A stretch of 64,000 nt of DNA from Hansfordia pulvinata (Eukaryota > Ascomycota > Sordariomycetes > Xylariales). Location: positions 1 through 64,000 of the forward strand of contig BJKQ01000016.1 in NCBI GenBank assembly GCA_006538405.1. The letters run 5' to 3'. Positions 48,782-60,527 of the stretch are shown one piece after another; within the stretch, counting starts at the first letter, position 1, and every line of letters starts with the position of its first letter. A program made the position numbers and the translations under genes. The notes beneath the pieces were generated by a model, which saw nothing but the letters and a program-made list of their open reading frames with translations, did not search any database and was not told the DNA's origin.

Positions 48782-49587
48782 GGTGGCGGCGGGGAGGGCG
48801 AGGGTGTCGGGGTGTTTTCGTGTTTTGCTGGCGAGAGGTCGTGTCGGGCCGGTGGTGATGTATGTTTGTTGGTGGGGTACATGTACCGTACGCACGAGAT
48901 GGTGAGGCGCGCAGGTGCCAATTGAGTGGAAAGCTCCAGCTGTCCTCGCCGAGCTGATCCATCCAGTGCAAACTGCTTCCCCATTCGATGACGATTGAGC
49001 ACCCGGGAGTGCGAGTACAAGTGGGTGCAGGCCAGCCATGTATCCCTCCCCGCTTTGTTGTCGCTGGGGGTACCTAGTTCGAGCTCCCGTTGCTTCCATC
49101 TCCAGGTACCAACCCTTCATCACCCACAACCGGCCGCACTCTCCTGTCATTTATGCCAAATCTGGAAATCAAGTATTGATGCTACTGTACTCGTTCCTGA
49201 AAACACCCCTCAACTCCTATTCATTGTCGTTGCTGGCCCAACCCCCCCTGCACACCCAAGGCACCCAGTACGCCGAGATCTGGGGCCGCGAATCTCACTA
49301 ACAGGCCTCATGACTCTGTCTACCTACACTGCAGTATTCGTCATATCATTCCGAAATAACAAAGGTTGAATTAGGGTATCCAAATATCATCGTGGTCTCG
49401 CTGTTGCTTTCCAAGTGGAACACTCCCCCTCGAGAAAGAGCCGAGTCACCACCAACCACCACAAAGCTCACAGAGCCACACGGGCAGTATATACATCCAA
49501 TGCGTTGGCGCCTTGTCAGCCAGGTAACCCGGCGAGCGCCTGGGCACGGGATCCCCGCGACAGAAGCCCCGAAGGATCCCAAGGCCT
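48782..49587. other. Intergenic
   Basis: Promoter region of the FKBP gene and 3' flank of the small secreted protein gene; GGTACC words near 49,066 and 49,097; no gene seen. Confidence 0.5.
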
Positions 49588-50032
49588 CTACAACGGCCCG
49601 GCGACGAAGCAGGCCAGGGTCGCAATGTCCTCGGCCTGGGCGAAGGTCATGGCTGTCGGCTTGTTGAAGACGTTGATCGCCACAATGTCGCCGTCCGCGT
49701 TGGTGAATGCACAGGCGACGTGCACCCCATCGTCCTGGCCCTCCTTGAAGCCCTGGTAGTCCAGATGGGCGGTCTTGACCTTGGTCGCGTCGCTGGAGTC
49801 ACCTGTGTGTGGGGGAGGGAGAGATAGGCTGTCAGTTTCCCTGCGGACGAGCGTATAGGTACTGTTTTGGGGACAGGTGCTTACGGGCTGTCTTTCCCAG
49901 CTGAACGATCATCTGGGCCACCGTCTTGCCCTCCTCGCTCTTGAGGATCACCTCGGCGCCGGGAGGCGGGGCCGGCGTGGCCGTGGCTAGGGCAGCCAGA
50001 AGCGCAAAGGGGGCAAAGGTCTTGAACTGCAT
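49588..50032 (-). CDS. Small secreted protein, function unknown
   Basis: Exons 50032-49885 and 49802-49588; intron 49884-49803 (GTAAGC..CAG); 120 aa. Signal peptide MQFKTFAPFALLAALATATPAPP, with cleavage likely at the TATPA region. The mature part is about 100 residues with two Cys (VACAFTN and TLACFV) that could pair. It has no domain I recognise; the pattern YQGFKEGQDDGVHVACAFTN followed by FNKPTAMTFAQAEDIATLAC suggests a compact conserved fold. The splice junction gives a coherent ARDSSDATKV sequence. Possibly an effector-like or cell-surface protein. Confidence 0.82.
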
Positions 50033-51508
50033 CTTGAAGAGAAAGCGGCGGGCGGGCTTGGCTCGGCTTTTGGGGTGTGTTGCTTGGGATTTTTGACTGC
50101 GTGCTGTGAAGTCTGGACAGGGGGGGTCGTTGTGTGTTTTCATCATGTCCAGAGTCGTGTCTCGGGCACTTTCTTATAGACCCTCTTGTAGACAACGACG
50201 GGATGTTTCCCCACGCACGCAGCTTTCCAGTCAGCCCCACGACGGCATCTGCATCGTCATTCAAGGCATACTGGAGATTCTTGGACACCACCGGGCACCA
50301 GCATGGCGAAGCGGAGATTAGTTTGTCACTGCAAAGAGCCTATCACGGTGTCGAGGTATACTCGTAGGGCGGTGCACGGGTTGCCGCGGCTGAATGCGGC
50401 CGCTGGGATACGGGTAGGCAGTGCTGCGGGGTGCGCCTTGAGTTGTCGGCCTCGGCGAGTTTCTACCCAAGACTGATCAAATTACGGGCTGCGGTCGCAG
50501 GCCTGGGGCGGCGCCTCCCGTGATCGATCTGCGTTGGTGGCTCAGAGCGAGTCGAGGTGCCGATCAGCAGGGCTGTGGCTATGGCTGCGGCTGCGTGGGC
50601 TGCCGGCCCGACGGGCTGTGGGGGGTCCGCGGAAGCCGCCGACGGGACTACCAAAGTATACGCAGATCGCAGCTCCAACGAGGTGATCATGTCCGTGTTC
50701 ATCGTGTTATAGAGTACCATATCTCTTCCGCATGGCTAACACGGGGTTGATCTAGCCTGGGAGCAAAGGGCAATGCGCTCGTGTCTATCAACCGGAAAGG
50801 CAGCAGCTGCCGATGGGCCTGTCTAAAGTGACGGAGTGGCACAGGGAATAAATTAAAGCCACGTCTTGCGGCTGCAGCGGTTCGGGTCCTCTAGGCTGCT
50901 AAGTGTCTGCTTTCAGAAGCGAAAAAGATCGAAGATCATTCTGATTAAGTAACTTGAAGCCAATCAACCTAACTAAGCCTCTACGCTACACGTGTTGCGA
51001 GGCCTCTGCGAAAACCCCCTTTCTTCCCAAGCCGGAATTCCAGCATCCATGACCGGCTGGCTTCAACTCAAGGAACTCCACGCAGTCAGGCATCAAGTCT
51101 CCCGTTAAAGACGGTTCATAGTGAGAATAAAGCTCCTTCTCGCAGCCCCCGCACTCAGTGACGCGTGAGCCACACCGGAAGAGGGGTCGGGTGGTCGTGC
51201 CGTGCCTCCGAAACAATAGACCATAGAGTGAGCCCTCTTCATGCGCAAGAACCCCCAGTCTGCTTAACAAGATAGTAAGAATCATGAAACCACACGAATG
51301 TCAGGCACCATGTAAGCTCACGTGCGAGGTCGAGCCGCGAAGCAGCGAGGATCCATATTTGTTGTCATTATCAGTCAAGCAGTTGTTGAGTGGCCCAGTA
51401 CCGCCGTCATTATGTTCTAATGTTTCCCCTCGAATCTATCGAGTAGCCAAGGCGAGCGGCCTCCCGACTGCCGCAGTGTCGAAGAATACAGCCTGTGAGA
51501 GCCACCCC
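50033..51508. other. Intergenic, 1.5 kb
   Basis: Upstream of the small secreted protein gene and downstream of the dehydrogenase gene. No gene supported. Confidence 0.5.
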
Positions 51509-52569
51509 CTACGCAAGGGTGACCTTGAGCTTGAGCAGGTCCCCGGCTACAATCTCCTCGCGCCTCTCGGCCAGCCGCTCCATGCACCACCGCGCCGAGA
51601 CGACGCGCCCGGACAGCCACTCGCGCCGCTCCCGGACCAGCCACACGAGCGTCTGCGCCGCCAGCCCCGGGTCGTCGTGGGGCGTCGCGCGCATCTCCTC
51701 GTTCATCTGCGCCGCCATGGCCGTGGCCACCACCCCGGGCTCCAGCGCCACGGCCACCAATCCGTCCCCGCCGCCGCCGCCGCCGCCGCCGTAGCCCCCC
51801 GCCAGGTTCTCCGTCAGCCGCAGCATGGCCTGCTTCGACGCCGTGTAGGCCGAGTGCCCGGGCGCCATGAGGAAGCCCATGCCGCTGGTGACGTTGACGA
51901 CGGTGCGCAGCGGCGGGCCCGGAAAAGAAGACGACGAGGGCGACGACGACGATGAGGGGTCGGGGGCGGCAGCGAGGAGCAGCGGCAGAAGGTGGCGCGT
52001 GCACAGGTAGACGCCGCGCACGTTGACCTCCCAGACGCGCCACCACTCGAGGGGGTCCGACTCGCCCAGCGCGACGGGCTGGGCCTCGAGGAGCCCCGCG
52101 TTGTTGACCAGCACGTCGAGGCGGCCGCCAAAGGCCTCGGAGACGGCGGCCGCGGCGGCCCGGACCTCCGAGTCGGACGTGACGTCCGCCTCGAGGGCGA
52201 GGACCTGGCAAGGGGACGGAGAAGAAGAAGAAGAAGAAGGAGAAGAAGACGCGGCGGCAGCAGCGGCACGCACCTCGTCCGCCACGGCCGCCAGGCGCTC
52301 CGCCGACCGCGCCACCAGCGCCACGCCCGAGCAGCCCGCCCGCGCGAGCTCCAGGGCCACCAGCCGCCCGATCCCCTGGGACGCGCCGGTGACCAGCGCC
52401 GTGCGCCCCGCCAGCGCGGCGCCCGGCGGGCCCGGCGCGATGTACGGGTACGGCGCCGTGCGAAGCGGCGCGATCGGGTCCCCGCCCGGCGCCCTGGCGG
52501 CGGGGCGGACGCCGGCGGCGCGAAGCCCAGGAAGTCCGGGTAGTCGCGGAACTCAAAGGTCTGCGGCAT
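51509..52569 (-). CDS. Short-chain dehydrogenase/reductase, one frame break
   Basis: Start MPQTFEFRDYPDFLGF at 52569. After about 27 codons the coherent frame shifts by one missing base at a four-C run (52480-52483) and continues to the stop at 51509; with one base restored about 353 aa. SDR features: cofactor loop TGASQGIGR, NNAG in DVLVNNAGLL, catalytic Ser in NVTSGMG, YTASK (YxxxK), and VALEPGVVATAM after beta-6. Acts on an unknown substrate with NAD(P)H; a basic Arg/Ser follows the first strand (VARSAERL), favouring NADP. Two long Ser runs and a Gly run are low-complexity insertions; the Ser codons form a TTC/GAA trinucleotide tract at about 52,222-52,250. Confidence 0.82.
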
Positions 52570-53993
52570 GGTGGGGAGGGGGAGGGGGACAAGGATAGCA
52601 AGGTGGTGAGGGGAGAGGAGGTGAGGGGAGGGGGAAGAATGTTGCTGGGGTTCTTTAGGTGTGATGAACGAGCAGGAGCTTGGTTCTGTGGTGTCTGTCC
52701 TGCCGCGAGGGAATTCAGGGATAGCCTTGCACGATATATACAATCAATGGAGATACATAGGCCGTACCATGAGAACGTATACGCCGTATCATGGAAATAA
52801 ATACGCCATATCATGCGGCCGCGGTCATGCCTTTGGGTCCTTGGGCTCGTCGGTGGGATACTTTTGGTTCTTGCGACCTGTCTCGTGGTGTGGAAACCCG
52901 CTCAGCCTTATTCCCGGTCTCAGCTTCAGGTGGGAGACCGAGCTACCGGTGGCGGAGAGGCTGATCTTCCCGGGGACCGTTCCGCTGTGCCCAATTGCCC
53001 CTCCTCATCCACCAGGGCCGATGCAAACTCTCATCCTCTGCGTGCTGGGCACAGTCAGCGTGGCTGCGGTGGCAGCCTGCGGTCCCGTCAGTTCGCGACG
53101 CCAAGCCGACGAGGCTCTGGACGGGGCAGACTTTGGCCTATGGCAGCCTCGGAGATGTCTCGCCCGATCGATGGCACCGTCTGCCTTGACTCTCGTATCC
53201 GGGCCACTCGGCATATACGGCATACGGCGGGTACGGTCGGCGCTGCATATACGGCCTCGGGACCTCGAGCAGGCTGGCGGCCTCGACACAGCCATGGCGA
53301 AAACGTCGCTCAGACTTATGCGAGGCGGTAGTTGGGTGGCGGTTTACCTCAATCAGTCAAGCCCAGTCAAGCCCGGCTGTGCCTCGCACCATCTGTTGAT
53401 CCCCTACGTGCCTGCGTATACCGGAACCTGCAAGAGAATAAGAGGGTTTACCACGAAAGGGGGATGGCCTACAGCGTCCTAGCGCCAGATGCTCATTGCG
53501 CGAATGAGATGTTGTTAACATAGCCACCAGTCAGATTTCCATCAGTTCCTGCTGGGATATAGCCAGGCCCTCAGCCAGTGACTCGTGTGCCGTCCTTGCA
53601 CCGACTGTGAAAGCGTTCGGACCAGCCTCGATCCACTCACCGACTCATCTCAATTCGCGGGGATGTCAAGCACAATCAGAAGCTAGCCGACGGCGCAGAA
53701 CATGCCTGAGCTTCGGCAGACGCGGTCAAGTCCCGTAGAAGACGTTGCATACCTACAGAATACACTGGGTGGTGGTCATTTCACGCTCGAAGCGAAGTTG
53801 ACTTTGTTGTTTTTATATACATTGAATGGCATATCAACAGCGACTATCGTCCCCCTGAGGCCACAGCCCCGTCCGGATGGAAGGGGCGTGACTTGTTGCC
53901 CCGGGACTACCCCGCGGCGACTTCATGGAAAATCCCCATCGCAGTGACCCCCTCCGGCATTGGCGGGAGCTGTGCGAATCATCCGCCGTTCGT
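52570..53993. other. Intergenic, 1.4 kb
   Basis: No supported gene. A 273-codon frame at 52661-53482 shows no domain and its composition is not protein-like. Includes a short direct repeat AGTCAAGCCC x2 near 53,355-53,375. Confidence 0.5.
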
Positions 53994-54783
53994 TCACCTG
54001 TCCAACCGAGTCGGGGTGACGGTGAAGTCGTGGGGCGGCCGCTCGCGAGCCCAGTCCTCGACAACCGTGTTGGTCCAGCTCCTGTCGAGAGAGATGGTCA
54101 GTCTCGGTATGCTACGAGACACCCGGAGGGGGGAAATAAAGCACAAGACGTTGCAGCGCAGATATGTAAGAGAAGGGAGGGAGGGAGAGACAGAGGGAGG
54201 GAAAGAGTAAAGGGGCAACTCACGAGAGAGTCGAGGAGAAACGGATCTGGATATGGGCCTGGGCCGAGCCGTCCTCGGGGGCGAGGATGCGTGCCTGGAC
54301 CTGGGCGTCCTCGGGGAGGGTGCCGTTGCAAGGCGCGTACTCGGACGTGATGGGAGTGCCTTCGCCCTTGCCCTGGCACTTGACATCGAAAGCCTCGGCC
54401 TCGTTGGCGCGGTCGGGCCCGGAGACTCCAAAGTCTGGTGTGGGAGAGGAGGCATCAGCATAATGTCTAATAAGGGGAGACGGGAGCAGACGTAGAGACG
54501 AGGAAGCGGGGAGAGAACAAGCCCAGTGATGGTCCTACTCGTCGGACGGACCCGAGCGAGGGCTTGCTGGTAGTGAGAGCAATACGAGTGGGTACTACAT
54601 AGGTAAAGGGGTAGGTAGAGTAGGAGCGAACTCACTGTAGGACGCCGTCACCGGGACCGTGGGGCCGCTGTGCGAGAGGCCGGCCTGCCAGCCGGTGATG
54701 CTCCACGTGTAGGCGTCGGCCCGCGGGTGTGGCTGCGCGGCCGCCAGACCCGCGCCGGCGATGAGGAGGCTGGCAAAGTGCAT
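53994..54783 (-). CDS. Small secreted protein, effector-like
   Basis: Exons 54783-54636, 54434-54224, 54081-53994; introns 54635-54435 (GTGAGT..CAG) and 54223-54082 (GTGAGT..CAG); 148 aa. Signal peptide MHFASLLIAGAGLAAA. Mature part about 130 aa with two Cys (DVKCQGKGEG and YAPCNGTL) and one N-glycosylation site (NGT). The layout Trp-rich start (TWSITGWQAG), an FGVSG strand, C-x-G-x-G-x-G, and a beta-rich end (AHIQIRFSSTLSSSWTN) is common among ascomycete small secreted proteins of unknown function. Splice phases are consistent. Not recognisable as a known toxin. Confidence 0.8.
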
Positions 54784-56783
54784 GGTGATGTCAGATGTTG
54801 GATTTCGAAGATGGCTTGTGGGTGTACCGGGTCGGTCTGGGCCACTGATGAGAGGTCGCTGGGGAAAGGGGGATGCGGCTATTATATAGGCCATGTAGAC
54901 ACGCATCCACTAGGCAACTGGGGCCGGGCCGAGAGAATCGAAAGGGGACCCGGGCCAGATCCTGTAGGTTGCCACCCTGAAGGCTTGGCTGCTGATGGAT
55001 GGGGAAGCCCGAGCGTGTTGCACCCGGTCCGAAGAGGGTCAGGATTATTATAGTCTCGCCACTCGCTAGACTGTGACCCTGAAGTACATGCATACTGCCT
55101 GCAATACGAAGATGCTACGTAGCTAGGCCCGCTGCGCTTCGCCAAACATGTGGGATTCCAGAATGCCGTAACCTACCATTCGTCTGCGCCGGGGGCGAAT
55201 CGGCTGCGTTGCTCACCCTGGAAACGCAGACACGAAGCGCCACGACGTCCAAAAAAAAAAAAAAAAAACCTCCCCACAGCAAACTTACTCGTGCATGTAG
55301 CAAGCCCTTGGCTCTCGGGCCGTGAGCTGATGGAACGGGGCTGTCAACTTGAAGCCGAGTTCACCGACGTGGTGCTGGTAGAATCCTGGTCACAATAACA
55401 TCCGTAGTGCGCTGCCGCCGGCAATACGACTACATACCTCTCGTAGAGAGTAAAAGTCCATGAAAGCACGATACTGCGGGCGCTCTGACTACCCGTACCT
55501 AGAGGCTGGATGCTCCGTAATTGGCGTTGTCTGCCAGTCAGTCGCCGCTCCGGACGGCTCCCAGCGCGTCCGCCCTGCGGCGTCTTCTGTCTGCTTTCGT
55601 ACCTGGTAAGCGAAGCGCTGCGCTATTTTCCAGCTCTCGCGGTGGGCGGCCCTCATACTCGTAAGCACGATCCCACCGCGGGCGGTCTGGGCTGATGGGT
55701 TAATAAGAGAGCAGAGGATTCGGTTCCGGCCGTGGTAGTCCGCTTACTCAACCACATCAGCGTGGCTGTCTACTCGTAAGCAAACCGCATCGGGTATTCC
55801 TGCACCCCCATCTTCCGTCTCGGGGTCTCCTCGAGGAAGTGAAAGTGGGCGCACATGACTGCTGCGACCTTTCGCGGTCGTCTTATGCTCGTGTGCGATG
55901 AAGTGTAACCCATGTGCGCCCATAGACACCAGAAGATGGCCAGGTTCTGGTGTTCGCCCGCTTCAGGAACAAAGTTGCGCACGAACAGCTGTTGAGGAGA
56001 GCCAATCGATTGCCCATAGCAATGAATTCTTCTCAAGTGGTAGCGGGGCTGTAGAGCATCAAAGTCAACGCCCAGTACACTGAGGCTGCGGAAATGACCA
56101 CCGTATCTGTACAGTCACCCGTTAACCTTGCTTTAGCTACTCAAGGGTGTGAAGGATACAAACGCAACAGGAGCTTGATGTAAACTGCATCTTGTTGCCT
56201 GTGGCCGTAAACGACGCCGCCGCTGAGAGCCATCCCGCTACACGGGGTCCCTAGAATCACCAGTCGCACCACCGTCACTGATGGTCGTGAGTAATAGAAT
56301 ACACCACAGCACCCCACGCTGATTCCACGGCTCTGGTTTCCGGAACAAGAGTGTAGTAACGCAACCGGGTGACATACAGTCAGCTCCTGATGCGGCGCTT
56401 CTACACAAGTTCGCAACGAATCAAGCTTCTGCCCGAGCCAATAGGTGCATACGGACATGGAGTTCAGAGTGACAATACGTAGTGTTTAGTGATTCGGGAG
56501 ACAACTTGTTCAGCGTCAAGATTGAATATACTTAAACACGGAAGTATTGCAGTCTCTCTTCAAAACAACCTCATAAATCCTTTCCCTCATTGTCCACCTG
56601 GCTGATCAAGGGAAGGTATCATCTCTGTACACCGTCGTGCCTTGGAACCACAACCGCCTATTGAACACAACTGATGGCCACACCTCTTCACCCCGAACTT
56701 CAATAAACTCCACGCTCGCTATTCTGCAGCAATGTATGCCAGCCGCAACCCAATGCACACGCCAACCAGGACTTCCGTCGCCG
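54784..56783. other. Gene-free stretch, 2.0 kb
   Basis: No gene supported on either strand. An 18-base A run lies at 55251-55268. Several short frames (55,744-56,458) lack any domain. Confidence 0.5.
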
Positions 56784-57463
56784 TTACGCCTTGTCATCCT
56801 TCGGGGCCGTCTCGTTCTTGGAGACAATCTTGTCCTCGGGGAGAAGTTCAGACTGACGCTGTTGACGCAGTGGCGCTCGTTGGTGGGAGTCGCGAAGCCC
56901 TCGCCCTTGAAGACGTGGCCGAGGTGGCCACCGCAGTTGGTGCACACAATCTCGGTGCGGGGCATGAACCCACCCTCCTCGTGGCGCGTGACCGCGCCGG
57001 GGATGCTGTCAAAGTAGGCGGGCCAGCCGCAGCCCGACTGGAACTTGTGGTTGGCCTTGTAGAGGGGCGCATCGCAGCCGGCGCAGTTGTAGACCCCCGT
57101 TTCCGGGTAGAACTTGTCGTACTTGCCGGTGAACGCGCGCTCCGTGCCCTTCTCCCTGAGAACATAGAATTGCTCTGCGCCCGGGGGTTAGCGTGGATTG
57201 GACGGTGGGTGGGAGGAGGGGGGGCAGGCCTTACCTTTGGACAAAACGGCTTGCCACTGATCCGGAGATCTCTGGTCGGGGTAAGACATGTTGGAGGATG
57301 TTTTGGAGGCGGAGCCGAAGAGACTGCCGAGGAGCGGGATGGTGGGCATGGACTTGAGGTGCAGGGGAGCCTTTGCGGAGGCGGCTTGTGCGGTCGGGCG
57401 AGCTGGCGGGGCGAAAGAGAAAGCTACGATGGTGCGCAGGAGGCGAGCAAAAGACGCGCGCAT
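56784..57463 (-). CDS. MXR2: Methionine-R-sulfoxide reductase B, one frame break
   Basis: Exons 57463-57235 and 57174-56784; intron 57234-57175 (GTAAGG..CAG, 60 bases). Reduces methionine-R-sulfoxide in proteins. The N-terminus (RASFARLLRTIVAFSFAPP) resembles a mitochondrial presequence; a later Met before SYPDQRSPDQW could give a cytosolic form. Seen: YKANHKFQSGCGWPAYFDSI, the zinc pairs CAGC and CTNCGGHLGHVF, and RHCVNSVSLNF with the catalytic Cys. Just after LNFSP the frame breaks at a four-G run on the + strand (56838-56841): one missing base. The restored end stops at 56784-56786 and gives 206 aa; without it the frame runs on into a long unlikely tail. Confidence 0.92.
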
Positions 57464-58661
57464 TGGCAATGATTCCGATGGGAGAAGTTTCAACGACGAA
57501 AAGGTGGCGTGCGGGCTGCAGTGACGTTCTTTATAGGGCAGATCAGGGTCACATGCGCGCGCATGCGACGGAGGCGACGGCGAAGTTGAGGGTTGGTGAT
57601 GGAGGCTTGAAGCTGATGATGGAGGTGTATTTGGAATCACGAGGGCAGTGCAACATTTGTAATAGGAAACGGCAGCGACGACCTCAGGTGCCCGAGGCTG
57701 TTGATGCCGTCATACATGGTGTGCCGACTGGACCGACCTACGAGTACTCGGTTACCTCATATCTTACTGCCCAAAAATTGCTTCTACGAGCGAGTACAGG
57801 TACTTCAGACGAGCAAATGCGTTGGGCCTTCCTGGATAGTGGTCTGCGGAGTTCGGTACCTTTATCTACCACGGCTCTTGGATGAACCGCTGCCCGGGGT
57901 ATCGGAGAGGCTCAGACAGTGCCGGCCCGGTGGAATATGGCAGCGAATGTGACTGCCTTTAGATGGAGATGCATGCGAATGCTGGGATGCATGGCCTCAC
58001 GCTTTCGCGTGCGCAATGCAGTACTGTAAGAAGATAGATCATAGCTCTAATTGATCCTCATTCAACACCAAAATATGTATTGTTGTTCATGTTATCTTGC
58101 ACCACCCACTTTCTAGGTCGCTGCTTCCCTGCGTGTCTGCACCTAAACGCTACGTACCAGCTTACCCACTGACATAAAGAGCTAGACCACGATTCCAGTG
58201 AGGTCGTCCTCCTCTCAACTCAGCGACTACAAGTACCGATACCCCGCACATCCAGCCCCAATTCGACCAAACAGCTGTACCATCTCGTACCCGAGCCTAA
58301 ACTTCTGATAAGGTCGCAATGTGGCAGGCGCAAGCCAGCGAAGAGGGCGGCGCCAGGATCCTGCCTGGGATTAATTCATTCCAGCTGCATTGTTGCGCCC
58401 GCTCCATCCCTGAACCCAAGCCTGAACATCCATCTGCCGCCCCCTCCACGATCCACGGCCCACGACTCACGACACTACCGCAGTGATCTACGTTTCAACA
58501 ACCACCACAACCACAGCCACACACCTCTTTACCCTAAACGAAGACACGGCCCTCGCCTCCTGCTCGCCCTCGACACTCGACCTTCGCTCCCGTCTCCCGT
58601 CTCCCACGCACACGCACGCCTCACCGCCGCCTCATCCCCCGACCCCCCGAACCCCTTCAAC
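57464..58661. promoter_or_regulatory. Divergent promoter of MsrB and the ArfGAP
   Basis: 1.2 kb with no gene. The last 180 bases before 58,662 form a strong C/T-rich leader (CCCTCGCC, CCCGTCTCCC), typical of constitutively expressed fungal genes. Confidence 0.45.
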
Positions 58662-60527
58662 ATGTCATCCCGGCGGCCTGCCAACCCAGCCGCCGAGAGG
58701 GCCGCCAAGAATCAGGCAACCATCAAGAGCCTCCTCAAGCTCGAAGCCAACAAAGTATGCTCTGACTGCAAGAGGAACAAACGTGAGTGCTTCCTATGAA
58801 CCACAATCTCGCACTTCCCAGGCATCGCGGCGCATCTGACCTTTTCTGCAGACCCTCGCTGGGCAAGCTGGAACCTGGGCGTCTTCATCTGCATCCGCTG
58901 TTCCGGCATTCACCGTGGAATGGGCACTCACATCTCCCGCGTCAAATCCGTCGACCTCGACTCGTGGACCGATGAGCAGCTGCAGAGCATCCTGAGCTGG
59001 GGCAACGCCCGCGCAAACAAGTTCTGGGAGGCCAAGCTCGCTCAAGGCCATGTTCCATCCGAGTCGAAAATCGAAAACTTCATTCGCACAAAGTATGAAC
59101 TCAAACGATGGGCCATGGACGGCCCTATCCCCGACCCTGCCACCCTCGACGTCGACGAGGACGACAATGTTCCCCTGAGCGTGGTCAAGGAGAAGCAGAA
59201 CGTCGAGAGGAGAGAGTCTGTCCGCAAAACCGGTTCCCCGCCTCAGCCCCGAAGTGCTGGTCCCTCGGCTCCCCAGATCGACCTCATGGGCGGCGACGAC
59301 ATCCCACCTCGCGCCAGCACTACCGGCCCCCCGCCTGTATCCCACGTCCCCCCCAAGGCTGCGCCCGCCGCCCCCAAGGCCACCAACGCCAAGGATTCGC
59401 TTCTTGGGCTCGATTTTCTCGGCGACGCCCCCGCCGCGCCGTCTCGCCCTGCCAGCACTGCCAGCGTCGGCGGTGGCGCTGCTCAGTCAAGGCCTGACCT
59501 TAAGCAGAGTATCCTATCTCTATACGCCTCGGCCCCGAAGCCTCAGCCCCAGCAGCCCACCCACGGTGCCTCCGGATCTATGAGCGGATTTGGTGGCATG
59601 CAGTCGCCTACAATGGGCCATCAACCTAAACCATCTGGAGGGGCAGGGCTCAATGATGCCTTTGCTGGGTTGAGCTTTGGTGGAGTCAGTTCGCCCAAGA
59701 GCCCTCCGCAGAAAGACGCGTTTGCAGGCCTCACCAGCATGTCAGCCAAGTCGCCGCCTCCGCAACAACAATCTGCGTTCTCAAATTTGAGTAGCGGCGG
59801 CTTCTTCGATGCCAAACCCGCCCAGCCGGCGCCTCCCCAACAAAATGCGCAGAGCTCGTCTGGCTGGGGCAGCTTTTCTTCCCCGGCGCCTGCACCCGCG
59901 GTGACGCCTGCGCCCAAGCCGGCGCAATCATCATCGAGTGGATTTGGTGACTTGCTTGATTGGTCTGCGCCAGCGCCTCAATTAGCACCCGCCGCCCCCA
60001 AGCCTGCCCCTGCACCAGCTCCCGCCGCGTCCAGCTCTGTCTTCAATCTTTCTACAAACCCACCCAAGCCTGCGCCGGCGCCAGCTGCTACCGCCACAAA
60101 CCCTGTGGCGTCTGTCAATGCATCTGCTCTCAGTGGAGCCGACGTCTGGGGCAATGCTTGGGGTGAGCCCGAAGCATCAGCGCCGCCTCCGAAGCCGGCC
60201 CAGACGAGTACCAACCCATTAGGCGGACTTGGGGGAGGTGGTGGTGGTGGTGCAGGCGGTTGGGGAGCTAGCTCTGGAAGTGCGACCGGCGGCTCCTTTG
60301 CCAACCAGAGCATTGTGCCTGGTGCATCCGGAGGCTTTGCCGCGACTGGCGGATCTTTCGCCAACCAAAGCCTTGTCCCGGGATCGTCAGGGGGGTTTAC
60401 TGCTGCCCCCAAGGTGGCGGCCGATGAGGAATTCGGAGGCTGGGCCAGCAGCACCGGTACGGGGGCCACCAAATCTGGTGGCGGGTTTGCTGGCAGCGAG
60501 GATCTCTTTTCCAACGTCTGGGAATAA
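58662..60527 (+). CDS. Arf GTPase-activating protein
   Basis: Exons 58662-58782 and 58852-60527; intron 58783-58851 (GTGAGT..CAG); 598 aa. Stimulates GTP hydrolysis on Arf in vesicle traffic. The ArfGAP zinc finger [25 protein letters not shown] (CX2CX16CX2C) and the arginine finger in GIHRGMGTHISRVKS are intact, and the domain continues through about residue 140. The rest is a long Pro/Ala/Gly/Gln-rich tail with short hydrophobic motifs (LLGLDFLG, DAFAGLSFGG, FGDLLDWS) of the kind that bind clathrin or coat adaptors, and a repeated SFANQSxVPGxSGGF. The ArfGAP followed by such a tail resembles yeast Age2, but I cannot fix the ortholog. Confidence 0.92.

Noticed and set aside
51417..52814. 465-codon minus frame spanning the dehydrogenase locus
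   Set aside because: Arg/Gly/Pro-rich shadow of the true frame; the SDR motifs are in the other frame.
52661..53482. 273-codon + frame after the dehydrogenase start
   Set aside because: Composition not protein-like, no domain, overlaps the dehydrogenase promoter.
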